Shown in pieces: positions 1-5,225 of a stretch of DNA of 5,559 nt. Origin of the DNA: an uncultured Eubacteriales bacterium. GTDB taxonomy: Bacteria; Bacillota; Clostridia; Lachnospirales; Lachnospiraceae. The DNA lies in contig CASFUI010000083.1 in the NCBI GenBank assembly GCA_949297565.1, positions 1 to 5,559 of the forward strand, read 5' to 3'. A program made the translations under genes and the position numbers. The notes beneath the pieces were generated by a model. It had not been told where the DNA came from and searched no databases. It saw nothing but the letters and a program-made list of their open reading frames with translations. How positions within the stretch are numbered: the first letter of the stretch is position 1; each line of letters begins with the position of its first letter.

Positions 1-102
1 CTTTGTGATGCCCATATCCATAATGCGTCTCTTAACCGGCCCTTCTCCGGTAAGCTTTATAACCTTTACCGTCTGACCGCAGGCAACATCTTTAAGTGTC
101 AT
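1..102 (-). CDS. feoA: FeoA-family ferrous iron transport protein, second copy (partial, C-terminus off the left edge)
   Basis: The visible 34 residues begin MTLKDVACGQTVKVIKLTGE and continue with GPVKRRIMDMGITK. This is the N-terminal half of the small SH3-like FeoA domain, with the typical pattern 'G-[EG]-G-x-[LV]-x-R-R-[IL]-x-x-M-G-[IL]'. FeoA proteins are cytoplasmic accessory proteins of the FeoB ferrous iron permease. The start is supported by an AGGAGA ribosome binding site a few bases upstream (about 107-114 on this strand). The gene is 47 nt downstream of another feoA-type gene on the same strand, so the two are almost certainly co-transcribed. In Clostridia a feoA-feoA-feoB order is common, so feoB is expected beyond the left edge (inference; not visible). 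Confidence 0.85.
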   Translation of the reverse strand, partial: MTLKDVACGQTVKVIKLTGEGPVKRRIMDMGITK

Positions 103-149
103 CGTTTTTCTCCTTCTTTCTATTATTTTCTCCTCTGCCGGAACAAGGT

Positions 150-362
150 CTAAACCATAATCTTGTTTGCCATATCCTTACCGATTGCAACACGGGAATC
201 TTTGACATTGACAATTATGTTACCGCCAGTCTCAGATATTACCGTAACAATACTTCCTGCCACAAAGCCAAGATTCTCAAGAAATCTACGCGTATCATCC
301 CTTCCTCCGACTCTTTTAATAACATTTGTTTCTCCCTGCTTAACCATTGTCAATGGCATCAT
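150..362 (-). CDS. feoA: FeoA-family ferrous iron transport protein, first gene of the operon
   Basis: This is a complete 70-residue protein, the normal length for a stand-alone FeoA domain. Recognisable segments are the central RRFLENLGFVAGS (25-37), the SETGGN turn (43-48) and VKDSRVAIGKDMANKIMV (53-70). Together these match the clostridial FeoA pattern of a small beta-barrel ending in 'DSR-x-A-[IL]-x-x-x-[ML]-A-x-x-I-x-V'. It probably acts with FeoB at the inner face of the membrane in Fe(II) uptake. The first two codons are both ATG (362 and 359). An AGAAGGA ribosome binding site lies just upstream and fits either start; 362 is given. It is the promoter-proximal gene, followed after 47 nt by the second FeoA. 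Transcription probably starts near 410 from the promoter at 418-446, under a DtxR-type operator. The two FeoA copies are clearly different in sequence, so they are paralogues and not a recent duplication. Confidence 0.9.
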   Translation of the reverse strand: MMPLTMVKQGETNVIKRVGGRDDTRRFLENLGFVAGSIVTVISETGGNIIVNVKDSRVAIGKDMANKIMV

Positions 363-414
363 TGTATTCCTTCTTTCTTTAGATTACTGACAAAAAATTT
401 TAATCTCCAGCAAA

Positions 415-430
415 GTTAGTGTACTCTAAC
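415..430. promoter_or_regulatory. Probable DtxR-family operator over the feo -10 box
   Basis: The sequence GTTAGTGTACTCTAAC is an inverted repeat in which 14 of 16 positions are symmetric (GTTAG-n-GTAC-n-CTAAC). Its half-sites resemble the TTAG/CTAA half-sites of DtxR/IdeR-type iron boxes and do not resemble a Fur box. It covers the -10 element of the feo promoter, and a DtxR-family regulator is encoded at 1833-2201. Iron-dependent repression of feo by that protein is the simplest reading. The site is seen; the identity of the protein that binds it is inferred. Confidence 0.65.
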
Positions 431-446
431 ATTTATTAGCTGTCAA
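418..446 (-). promoter_or_regulatory. Promoter of the feo operon
   Basis: On the minus strand a perfect -35 box TTGACA (441-446) is separated by exactly 17 nt from TACACT (418-423; 4 of 6 matches to TATAAT). Transcription would begin around 410-412, leaving a leader of about 50 nt before the first feoA start at 362. The -10 box lies inside the inverted repeat at 415-430, the usual geometry for a repressor that blocks RNA polymerase. Confidence 0.7.
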
Positions 447-513
447 GAACTTTTTTGGATTTTTTTTACTTTCTTATGTCATACAGGCATACAAACCGAT
501 ACAAAACAGGAAT

Positions 514-542
514 TAGACATTCTGTTTAATTAAACTTAAAAT
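514..542 (+). promoter_or_regulatory. Promoter of the esterase gene, with a palindrome in the spacer
   Basis: TAGACA (514-519; 5 of 6) and TAAAAT (537-542; 5 of 6) are separated by 17 nt and would start transcription about 45 nt before the esterase start codon. The spacer holds a perfect 12-bp palindrome GTTTAATTAAAC (524-535), which could be an operator. The rest of the 232-nt divergent intergenic region (363-594) holds the feo promoter and operator and no gene. Confidence 0.55.
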
Positions 543-594
543 AAATATATGTAATATGGTATTGATTATAAAATAAATCGGAGGTTTAAATTTT

Positions 595-1608
595 ATGATA
601 AAGAAATATTCAAAACTTATATCTTCTCTGCTTGCCTCTGGTTTTCTCGTATTCAGCCTTCAGGGCTGTCAGTCGAAAACATCAGATTACGCAGACACGC
701 AGAGACTGACACAATCCGCTCAAATATCAGATAACACAGCTGCAAATCAGGAGAACTATTCTGATAATTCCAGCGACAGCTCAGGCAGCCGGCTCTCATA
801 TGACAAATCAGATACACAATACACCACGCCTGATGATTTCAGTCAAATGCGTGATGATAAAAATTACGGCGAATCACAGGTGGTAAGCTATTACTCTTCG
901 ACTGTCGGCAGATACCGCAACGCAAATGTAATTCTTCCTTATAATTATGACAGCTCAAAATCTTACCCTGTCCTTTATCTTCTGCACGGAATGGGCGGAA
1001 ATTACATGGCATGGGAAGCCTTCGGGTGCAAATATACAGTTCAAAACGCTGTCGAGGATTACGGGCGCAGCGATATGATAATCGTATGCCCCACTGTTTT
1101 TACAAGCGTTTCCGGTGAAGCCGAGGACGGCTATTCATTCTCGGAGCTTACTGAACAGTACGATAACTGTTTAGAAGATATTGTAAATGACTTAATGCCA
1201 TACATTAATGAAAATTTTTCAACAAAAACCGGACGTGATTATACCGCAATAGCCGGATTTTCGCTTGGAGGAAGAGAGGCTCTTTATGTAGGTTACTCTC
1301 ACCCTGAATTATTCGGATATATAGGCGCTTTTTCACCTGTTCAGGGTGTTATCCCTTCACCGTCATCAACCGGCATTTCGCTGCCGTCGCTGCTCGATGA
1401 CCTTTCCGTTGACGCCTCAATCGGTCAGCCTTATCTAAACCTGCTTGTCGTTGGATATGACGACCCTTTCTGCCTCTTTGCTGCTGAATTTTATGACAGC
1501 TATATGACAGAACACGGAATTGACCATATCTTTTATGAAATGGAGGGCGCCCACGATGCAAATGTGTGGTCATCCGGGCTTTATAATTTTGCCCGCAGAA
1601 TATTCTGA
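595..1608 (+). CDS. Secreted lipoprotein esterase, XynZ/feruloyl-esterase-like (CE1, PF00756)
   Basis: This 337-residue alpha/beta hydrolase is probably exported and anchored outside the cell. The N-terminus is a lipoprotein signal: KK at 3-4, a hydrophobic core to about 22, then a lipobox LQGC with lipidated Cys25. Residues 26-95 are a Ser/Asp/Gln-rich linker. The catalytic domain (about 96-337) has HGMGG (131-135, oxyanion hole region), the nucleophile elbow GFSLGG with Ser223, a probable acid Asp290 in GYDDP, and His320 in GAHDANVW followed by GLYNF. The Asp-His distance and the HD-x-NVW-x-x-GL-x-NF ending match feruloyl esterases of the XynZ type. It could release phenolic or acetyl esters from plant polysaccharides, but the substrate cannot be read from sequence. 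The start is supported by GGAGG (580-584) 10 nt upstream. It is divergent from feo; a structured repeat begins 4 nt after its stop. Confidence 0.88.
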   Translation: MIKKYSKLISSLLASGFLVFSLQGCQSKTSDYADTQRLTQSAQISDNTAANQENYSDNSSDSSGSRLSYDKSDTQYTTPDDFSQMRDDKNYGESQVVSYYSSTVGRYRNANVILPYNYDSSKSYPVLYLLHGMGGNYMAWEAFGCKYTVQNAVEDYGRSDMIIVCPTVFTSVSGEAEDGYSFSELTEQYDNCLEDIVNDLMPYINENFSTKTGRDYTAIAGFSLGGREALYVGYSHPELFGYIGAFSPVQGVIPSPSSTGISLPSLLDDLSVDASIGQPYLNLLVVGYDDPFCLFAAEFYDSYMTEHGIDHIFYEMEGAHDANVWSSGLYNFARRIF

Positions 1609-1611
1609 TTT

Positions 1612-1715
1612 TAACAGCCTATGAGATGAGCGCCCGATTATGAGCAAAGTTAGCTGCGAAGCAGCGAGAAAGCGCCTCTGGCGCAGCTTTGCGAATGGCG
1701 CTGGCTGAACTGTTA
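1612..1715 (+). repeat. Structured dispersed repeat, copy 1 (full length, with terminal inverted repeats)
   Basis: This 104-bp element can fold as nested stems. The ends are TAACAG (1612-1617) and CTGTTA (1710-1715). Inside are AGCGCC/GGCGCT (1629-1634 with 1697-1702) and GCAAAG/CTTTGC (1644-1649 with 1687-1692), then two hairpins: GCTGC-GAA-GCAGC (1653-1665) and GCGCC-TCT-GGCGC (1672-1684). It is about 87% identical over 78-79 nt to the element at 3359-3437 (read on the minus strand). It begins 4 nt after the esterase stop and is not followed by a T-run, so it is not a standard terminator. It could be a small non-autonomous mobile element or a structured 3' RNA; no transposase is present. 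Confidence 0.8.
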
Positions 1716-1832
1716 CTTATGAATTAACATAAATTATATTAAAATATTTGTTTTTAGCTCAATTTCATGTTAAACTACTACTAAACTAAAATTTTGAATA
1801 CATATATTTTTATGAAGTGGAGTTGAATTGTC
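1716..1832 (+). promoter_or_regulatory. Upstream region of the DtxR-family gene; weak promoter candidate
   Basis: This A/T-rich region must contain the promoter of the regulator if it is not read through from the esterase gene. The best spaced candidate is TTGTTT (1748-1753), 17 nt, TAAACT (1771-1776), a weak match. A ribosome binding site GTGGAG (1817-1822) lies 10 nt before the ATG. No convincing copy of the feo operator was found, so autoregulation is not supported. Confidence 0.3.
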
Positions 1833-2201
1833 ATGAATACGAATGAATCAGCAGAAAATTATCTGGAAACTATATTGATGTTAAGTAAGCGGCTTCCGGT
1901 TGTTCGTTCTGTAGACATAAGTAATGAACTTGGCTTCAAGAAATCAAGCGTCAGTGTTGCCATGAAAAATCTTCGTGAAAAAAAACACATCACTGTTTCC
2001 GATGCAGGCTTTATTAACCTGACTGCGTCAGGACGCGAGATTGCCGAGATGATTTATGAAAGACACGAATTTCTCTCAAAATGGCTTATAAGCCTCGGTG
2101 TTCCGGCTGAAACAGCCACAGAGGACGCATGCAAGATTGAGCATGTAATCAGCAAAGAAAGCTTCCAGGCAATAAAAGATTACGTTAAAAATAGGCTGTA
2201 A
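1833..2201 (+). CDS. DtxR/MntR-family metal-dependent transcriptional repressor
   Basis: This 122-residue protein has the two-domain MntR-like length, without the C-terminal SH3-like domain of DtxR. Residues 5-65 are the winged helix-turn-helix: AENYLETIL helix, then SVDISNELGFKKSSVSVAMK as the DNA-binding helices. Residues 66-122 are the metal-binding dimerisation domain with SGREIAEMIYERHEF (66-80) and EDACKIEHVIS (97-107). Likely metal ligands are Glu12, His78, Cys100, Glu103 and His104. Cys100 corresponds to the cysteine of the iron-sensing DtxR (MntR has Glu there), while Asn9 sits where DtxR has Met10 and MntR has Asp8. Iron sensing is therefore favoured but not proven. The divergent feo operon nearby with its GTTAG-N6-CTAAC operator is the likely target. 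A strong terminator follows directly. Confidence 0.9.
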   Translation: MNTNESAENYLETILMLSKRLPVVRSVDISNELGFKKSSVSVAMKNLREKKHITVSDAGFINLTASGREIAEMIYERHEFLSKWLISLGVPAETATEDACKIEHVISKESFQAIKDYVKNRL

Positions 2202-2219
2202 AAAAACAGCCTTAAGTTA

Positions 2220-2259
2220 AAAGCCCTTGTCACGAATGACGTGACAAGGGCTTTCTTTT
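2220..2259. terminator. Strong intrinsic terminator between convergent genes, possibly bidirectional
   Basis: A 15-bp perfect stem (2220-2234 with 2240-2254, core AAGCCCTTGTCACG) encloses a 5-nt loop AATGA. On the plus strand it is followed by CTTTT and terminates the DtxR-family gene, whose stop is at 2201. On the minus strand the hairpin is followed by TTTTAA, and it lies 62 nt after the cysteine synthase stop, so it may serve both genes. A smaller hairpin AGGCTG/CAGCCT (2193-2198 with 2207-2212) overlaps the stop codon of the regulator. Confidence 0.9.
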
Positions 2260-2315
2260 AGAAGAATTTTTTACATCTCCTTTTATTAACATGCTTAACC
2301 ACATTAACAGAAATC

Positions 2316-3245
2316 TTAATCATCAAACAGAGGCGTTGAAAAATACCTCTCCGCTGTGTCAGGAAGCACTGTAACCACAGTTTTTCCTTTTCCAAGCTTT
2401 CTTGCGAGCTTCAGCGCAGCCGCAACATTCGTCCCGGAGGAGATACCGCACATAATTCCCTCCTTAGACGCAAGCTCTTTAGAGGTGTTTATTGCCTCCT
2501 CGTCCGTAATGATACAGATATCGTCATAGATACCTCTGTTTAATACAGCAGGTATAACACCGTCGCCAATTCCCATCTGCACATGAGTTCCTATTGAGCC
2601 TCCTGAAAGTATTGCCGCATGCTCCGGCTCTACTGCCCAGATTTCAATGTCTGGATTTTTCTCCTTCAGCACTTCGCCAATACCTGTAATTGTCCCGCCT
2701 GTTCCTATGCCTGAGCAAAAACCGTCAATAGGACAATCTGCCTGCTCCAAAATCTCAACCGCTGTGCGGCTTCTGTGAACGGCCGGATTTGCCGGATTCT
2801 CGAACTGCTGCGGTACAAACACCTTCGGGTCATTTGCCGCCATGCGAAGAGCCGTGTTCAGGCACTCCTCAATACAGGCTCCGATATTTCCGTCATCGTG
2901 AATTAAAATCACCTCAGCTCCGTAATGTTTCACCAGCTTTCTGCGCTCCTCGCTTACAGAATCAGGCATAATTATCTTGGTTTTATACCCTCGTACCGCT
3001 CCTACCAGAGCAAGACCAATACCCTGATTACCGCTTGTAGGCTCCACAATCACACTGTCCTTGTCTATCAGTCCCTTCTTTTCGGCTTCTATAATCATGT
3101 TATATGCAGTTCTCGTTTTGATAGAGCCACCGACATTTAAGCCTTCAAACTTTACCAGTATCTGAGCACTGTCACCCTCAACCATACGGCTCAGGCGTAT
3201 AAGGGGTGTATTCCCCATTGCTTCCAGTATATTATTATAAACCAC
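2316..3245 (-). CDS. cysK: Cysteine synthase (O-acetylserine sulfhydrylase), PLP-dependent
   Basis: This fold-type II PLP enzyme makes L-cysteine from O-acetylserine and sulfide in the cytoplasm. The start chosen is GTG at 3245 (309 residues), because GGAG lies 6 nt upstream and the protein then begins VVYNNILEAMGNTPLIRL, the usual CysK N-terminus. An in-frame ATG at 3272 adds 9 residues but has a poor ribosome site. Numbered from the GTG, the PLP lysine is Lys43 in GGSIKTR, the substrate loop is TSGNQG (70-75), QQFENPANP is at 146-154, the phosphate-binding loop GIGTGGT at 179-185, and CGISSGT at 266-272. The ending PDTAERYFSTPLF is typical. Two family positions are changed: KTR replaces KDR and TSGNQG replaces TSGNTG, so the exact acyl-serine substrate is less certain. 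It stands alone, convergent with the regulator, with its own promoter and no T-box or S-box visible. Confidence 0.88.
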   Translation of the reverse strand: MVYNNILEAMGNTPLIRLSRMVEGDSAQILVKFEGLNVGGSIKTRTAYNMIIEAEKKGLIDKDSVIVEPTSGNQGIGLALVGAVRGYKTKIIMPDSVSEERRKLVKHYGAEVILIHDDGNIGACIEECLNTALRMAANDPKVFVPQQFENPANPAVHRSRTAVEILEQADCPIDGFCSGIGTGGTITGIGEVLKEKNPDIEIWAVEPEHAAILSGGSIGTHVQMGIGDGVIPAVLNRGIYDDICIITDEEAINTSKELASKEGIMCGISSGTNVAAALKLARKLGKGKTVVTVLPDTAERYFSTPLFDD

Positions 3246-3298
3246 TGTCGTCTCCATACCTTTCTGCTGCATAATTTTCTTTGCAGCCTATTCTTTTT

Positions 3299-3327
3299 AT
3301 TATATGACACTAACTTAAAGAACTCAA
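3299..3327 (-). promoter_or_regulatory. Promoter of the cysteine synthase gene
   Basis: On the minus strand TTGAGT (3322-3327; 4 of 6) is followed after 17 nt by a perfect TATAAT (3299-3304). Transcription would start near 3292, giving a leader of about 47 nt to the GTG start, too short for a riboswitch or T-box. Confidence 0.7.
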
Positions 3328-3358
3328 CCCATATTTCCTTATATCGGACCTTGCATTA

Positions 3359-3437
3359 TAACAGTTCAGCCCGCGCCAATTCGCAAAGCCGCACCTACGG
3401 TGTTTTCTCGCTGCTTCGCAGCTAACTTTGCTCGTAA
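3359..3437 (-). repeat. Structured dispersed repeat, copy 2 (overlaps the end of the ABC-F gene)
   Basis: Read on the minus strand this 79-nt segment aligns with 1638-1715 with about nine substitutions and one indel. The GCAAAG/CTTTGC stem and the GCTGC-GAA-GCAGC hairpin are unchanged. In the second hairpin CGCC/GGCG has become CACC/GGTG, a paired G-C to A-T change that keeps the stem, while the 3-nt loop is fully different (TCT versus GTA). The outer 5' half of copy 1 is missing here and is replaced by ABC-F coding sequence. The distal end, CTGTTA on this strand (3359-3364), is intact. The gene-proximal part encodes the last residues YEQS and the TAG stop of the ABC-F protein. Confidence 0.82.
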
Positions 3438-4969
3438 CTCTCAATCCTGCGCATACCGTCTGACGTCAGCTCATATACAACAGTTGCGACCTCATCTATA
3501 TATTTCCTGTCATGTGAGACACTGATAATTGTCCCAGAATAATTTTTAAGCATTTCCCTTATGACCGGACCGGAAAGCGGTGAAAAATTTCTTGTCGGCT
3601 CGTCTAAAATAAGCACATTACAGCCTGATATGCTGATTTTGAGAAGCAGAAGCTTCGCTTTCTGTCCGCCTGAAAGCTCGGCAATAGCGTGTTCCATTTC
3701 GTCAGCCGTATATTTCATGCTTCCAAGATATGTCCTTATTCTTCCCTCCTCCTCTTTATCACCGCTTTCACACAGAAACTCAACCGGAGTCTTCTCAAAC
3801 TCCATAGCCTCCTCATAATTCTGAGGCATATAAAACATTCTTATATCACTGCGTCCACTGAGTTTGCCAGCTATTTCACGAAGCAGCGTCGTTTTTCCCG
3901 CTCCGTTTCTTCCGATAATACAGACGCGCTCAGGTCCGGTCACAGTAAGATGAATTCCTTTAGAAAGAAAATTGCCCGATACTGTCAACTCTTTCGTTTC
4001 AAAATCAAGTACCCTCTTCCCCTTTGGCATTGCGAATTTTTCTCCAAACCGGATATAGATTGCCTCCTCCGTCTCCGGAAACTCTGTCATCTGCGCATAC
4101 TCCCTGCCAAATCGATGTTCCATAGATTTCACCGCATGCATTTTCTTCTTCAACAGCCTTCCACCATGTGGATTCTGCCTGCTGATTGTATTTTGCTGAA
4201 ATTCCACCTTCTGCTCTATACGCCTCAGCCTCTCCTGCTGCTTTGCGTACTCGCTGCGCTCTTTTCTGGCAGCCTGCTCCTGACGCGCAAAACTGCTCCG
4301 CCGTTTTTCAACATAATCTTTATAACCCATTGCCGCAACCGACCAGCGGCTCTCTGTCTTGCGTTTAAGCTGCTCTATATGAATAATTTTATTAGCCGTT
4401 CTCTCCAGAAGTAGTTCATCATGAGAAATATAGAGCACCGGCACATCCGCAGTAAGTATAAATTCCTCAAGCCACTGAAGCGCCTCAATATCCATGTCAT
4501 TTGACGGCTCATCCAGAAAAAGCATTGTCGGGCGTTCCATAAGTATACGCGCAAGCTGCAGCTTGACCTTCTCACCGCCGGAAAGCTGACCTACATGACA
4601 CTCGCGGTAAAAAAAATCCGCATTAAGCCCCAGCTTTGAAGCAATCTCACCCAATTCCTTAGGAGTACGGTCAAAAAATGCCGAACTCTGCGAGCAGAAC
4701 TCATATACACTCAGCTCTTTTTGCTCTGCCGACAGCTCCTGAGCCAAATATCCTATCCGTTCTTTGTTTCGTATGATTTCTCCCGTATATTCAACATAAT
4801 CCTCCACGAGAGCTTCATTGTATAAAAGCTTCAGCAGCGTAGATTTCCCGTTGCCCTCCTCTCCGATAAGCGCCGCGCGGTCTTTGTCTCCCAAAACTGC
4901 CGAAAAATCCCTCAGCAGTTCTCTGTTGTCTCCCCTATGAATAATCGTAAGTTTCTTAACCTGTAACAT
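3422..4969 (-). CDS. ABC-F family ATPase, probable ribosomal protection or translation factor
   Basis: The protein has 515 residues and two ABC ATPase domains on one chain with no membrane segments, which defines ABC-F proteins: they act in the cytoplasm at the ribosomal E/P site and are not transporters. Domain 1 (about 1-200) has Walker A GEEGNGKST (36-44), Q-loop Gln77, signature LSGGE (129-133), Walker B LFLDEP with Glu154, and switch His183. A charged Arg/Lys/Glu/Gln-rich linker of about 110 residues (205-315), with coiled-coil character at 225-290, is the tRNA-interaction arm. Domain 2 has GRNGAGKTT (353-361), LSGGQ (432-436), LILDEPT with Glu457 and His486. The D-loop after the second Walker B reads RNFSPLS in place of NHLDI. 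GGAGG lies 6 nt before the ATG. The long leader with a terminator suggests antibiotic-inducible resistance (lincosamide, pleuromutilin or streptogramin A type), but the drug class cannot be assigned. Confidence 0.9.
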   Translation of the reverse strand: MLQVKKLTIIHRGDNRELLRDFSAVLGDKDRAALIGEEGNGKSTLLKLLYNEALVEDYVEYTGEIIRNKERIGYLAQELSAEQKELSVYEFCSQSSAFFDRTPKELGEIASKLGLNADFFYRECHVGQLSGGEKVKLQLARILMERPTMLFLDEPSNDMDIEALQWLEEFILTADVPVLYISHDELLLERTANKIIHIEQLKRKTESRWSVAAMGYKDYVEKRRSSFARQEQAARKERSEYAKQQERLRRIEQKVEFQQNTISRQNPHGGRLLKKKMHAVKSMEHRFGREYAQMTEFPETEEAIYIRFGEKFAMPKGKRVLDFETKELTVSGNFLSKGIHLTVTGPERVCIIGRNGAGKTTLLREIAGKLSGRSDIRMFYMPQNYEEAMEFEKTPVEFLCESGDKEEEGRIRTYLGSMKYTADEMEHAIAELSGGQKAKLLLLKISISGCNVLILDEPTRNFSPLSGPVIREMLKNYSGTIISVSHDRKYIDEVATVVYELTSDGMRRIESYEQS

Positions 4970-4972
4970 ACA

Positions 4973-5014
4973 CTACCTCCGGTTTGAAGGTACAGCGTAA
5001 AACATTTTCCTCAT
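4973..5014 (-). CDS. Possible 13-residue leader ORF ending in the ABC-F ribosome binding site
   Basis: ATG at 5014 opens MRKMFYAVPSNRR; an internal ATG at 5005 is preceded closely by GAGG. The last codons CGG AGG TAG contain the GGAGG site (4976-4980) that serves the ABC-F gene, and the stop ends 4 nt before that start codon. Translation here would directly affect loading at the ABC-F start. No good ribosome site precedes the first ATG, so this may be chance. Confidence 0.22.
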   Translation of the reverse strand: MRKMFYAVPSNRR

Positions 5015-5055
5015 GCCATGCACAGAAAAAATCTTACAGAAATTTCCTATGGAAT

Positions 5056-5086
5056 AAAAAAAAGATGCAAGTCACCTTACATCTTT
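5056..5086 (-). terminator. Intrinsic terminator inside the ABC-F leader (attenuator)
   Basis: Read on the minus strand, AAAGATGTAAG (5086-5076) pairs with CTTGCATCTTT (5071-5061) in an 11-bp stem with one U-G pair. The loop is GTGA, a GNRA tetraloop, and the 3' arm merges into eight T residues (5063-5056). No gene lies between the ABC-F promoter and this terminator other than a tiny leader ORF. It stands about 90 nt before the ABC-F start codon, so it must act as an attenuator and not as the end of another gene. Confidence 0.82.
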
Positions 5087-5093
5087 ACTGCCG

Positions 5094-5152
5094 TCATGCT
5101 GCGGTCAAGTCCGCATAAGCATCACTTTCCGTCATTGAAAAGATATAGAATT
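5094..5152 (-). promoter_or_regulatory. Leader pairing segment and hairpin upstream of the attenuator
   Basis: The segment at 5136-5152 (minus strand AATTCTATATCTTTTCA) can pair over 17 bp, with a 2-nt bulge and one G-U, with the leader-ORF start region at 5241-5259. It can alternatively pair over about 9 bp with the 5' arm of the terminator (AAAGATGTA). A bulged hairpin ATGCT-tat-GCGG / CCGC-AGCAT (5096-5122) lies between it and the terminator. This is the arrangement of a four-segment attenuator; the mechanism is inferred from pairing only. Confidence 0.55.
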
Positions 5153-5165
5153 CCCTGTGCAAACA

Positions 5166-5216
5166 GCATATCGGAAATACCGGACTTCCGGTCCTTCACG
5201 CACCTTCCTAATATGC
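5166..5216 (-). promoter_or_regulatory. Extended stem-loop in the ABC-F leader
   Basis: Nested arms pair in register: GCATAT/ATATGC (outer, 5211-5216 with 5166-5171), GGAA/TTCC (5205-5208 with 5173-5176) and ACCGG/CCGGT (5188-5192 with 5179-5183) with a 4-nt loop. It lies between the leader ORF and the downstream pairing segment, so it would bring those two segments close together. Confidence 0.5.
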
Positions 5217-5225
5217 ATACTAAAT

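Noticed and set aside
96..419. Plus-strand open frames across the feoA region (also 163-390)
   Set aside because: They are antisense to two clear FeoA genes, have no ribosome site, and encode Ser/Phe/Leu-rich sequence typical of reverse-complement shadows.
481..503. Three ATACA repeats upstream of the esterase promoter
   Set aside because: Five-base repeats with irregular 8 and 10 nt spacing in A/T-rich DNA are not distinguishable from chance.
1612..1715. Repeat copy 1 as an intrinsic terminator of the esterase gene
   Set aside because: No T-run follows any of its hairpins; the repeat nature explains it better.
1769..1786. Possible operator GTTA...TAAAC upstream of the DtxR-family gene
   Set aside because: The symmetry is poor and the half-sites do not match those at the feo promoter.
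3305..3321. AAGTTAGTGT in the cysteine synthase promoter spacer, identical to one side of the feo operator
   Set aside because: Only one half-site is present; the opposite CTAAC half is missing, so DtxR control of this gene is not supported.
3355..3360. A second TATAAT (minus strand) at the junction of repeat copy 2 and the cysteine synthase upstream region
   Set aside because: No acceptable -35 box is found 16-18 nt upstream, and a better promoter lies at 3299-3327.
3689..4414. A 241-codon plus-strand open frame opposite the ABC-F gene
   Set aside because: It is antisense to the well-supported ATPase domains, has a composition typical of a shadow, and shows no family motif.
5094..5135. Minus-strand mini-ORF MTESDAYADLTAA in the leader
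   Set aside because: No ribosome binding site at a usable distance, and it lies inside the hairpin just before the terminator.
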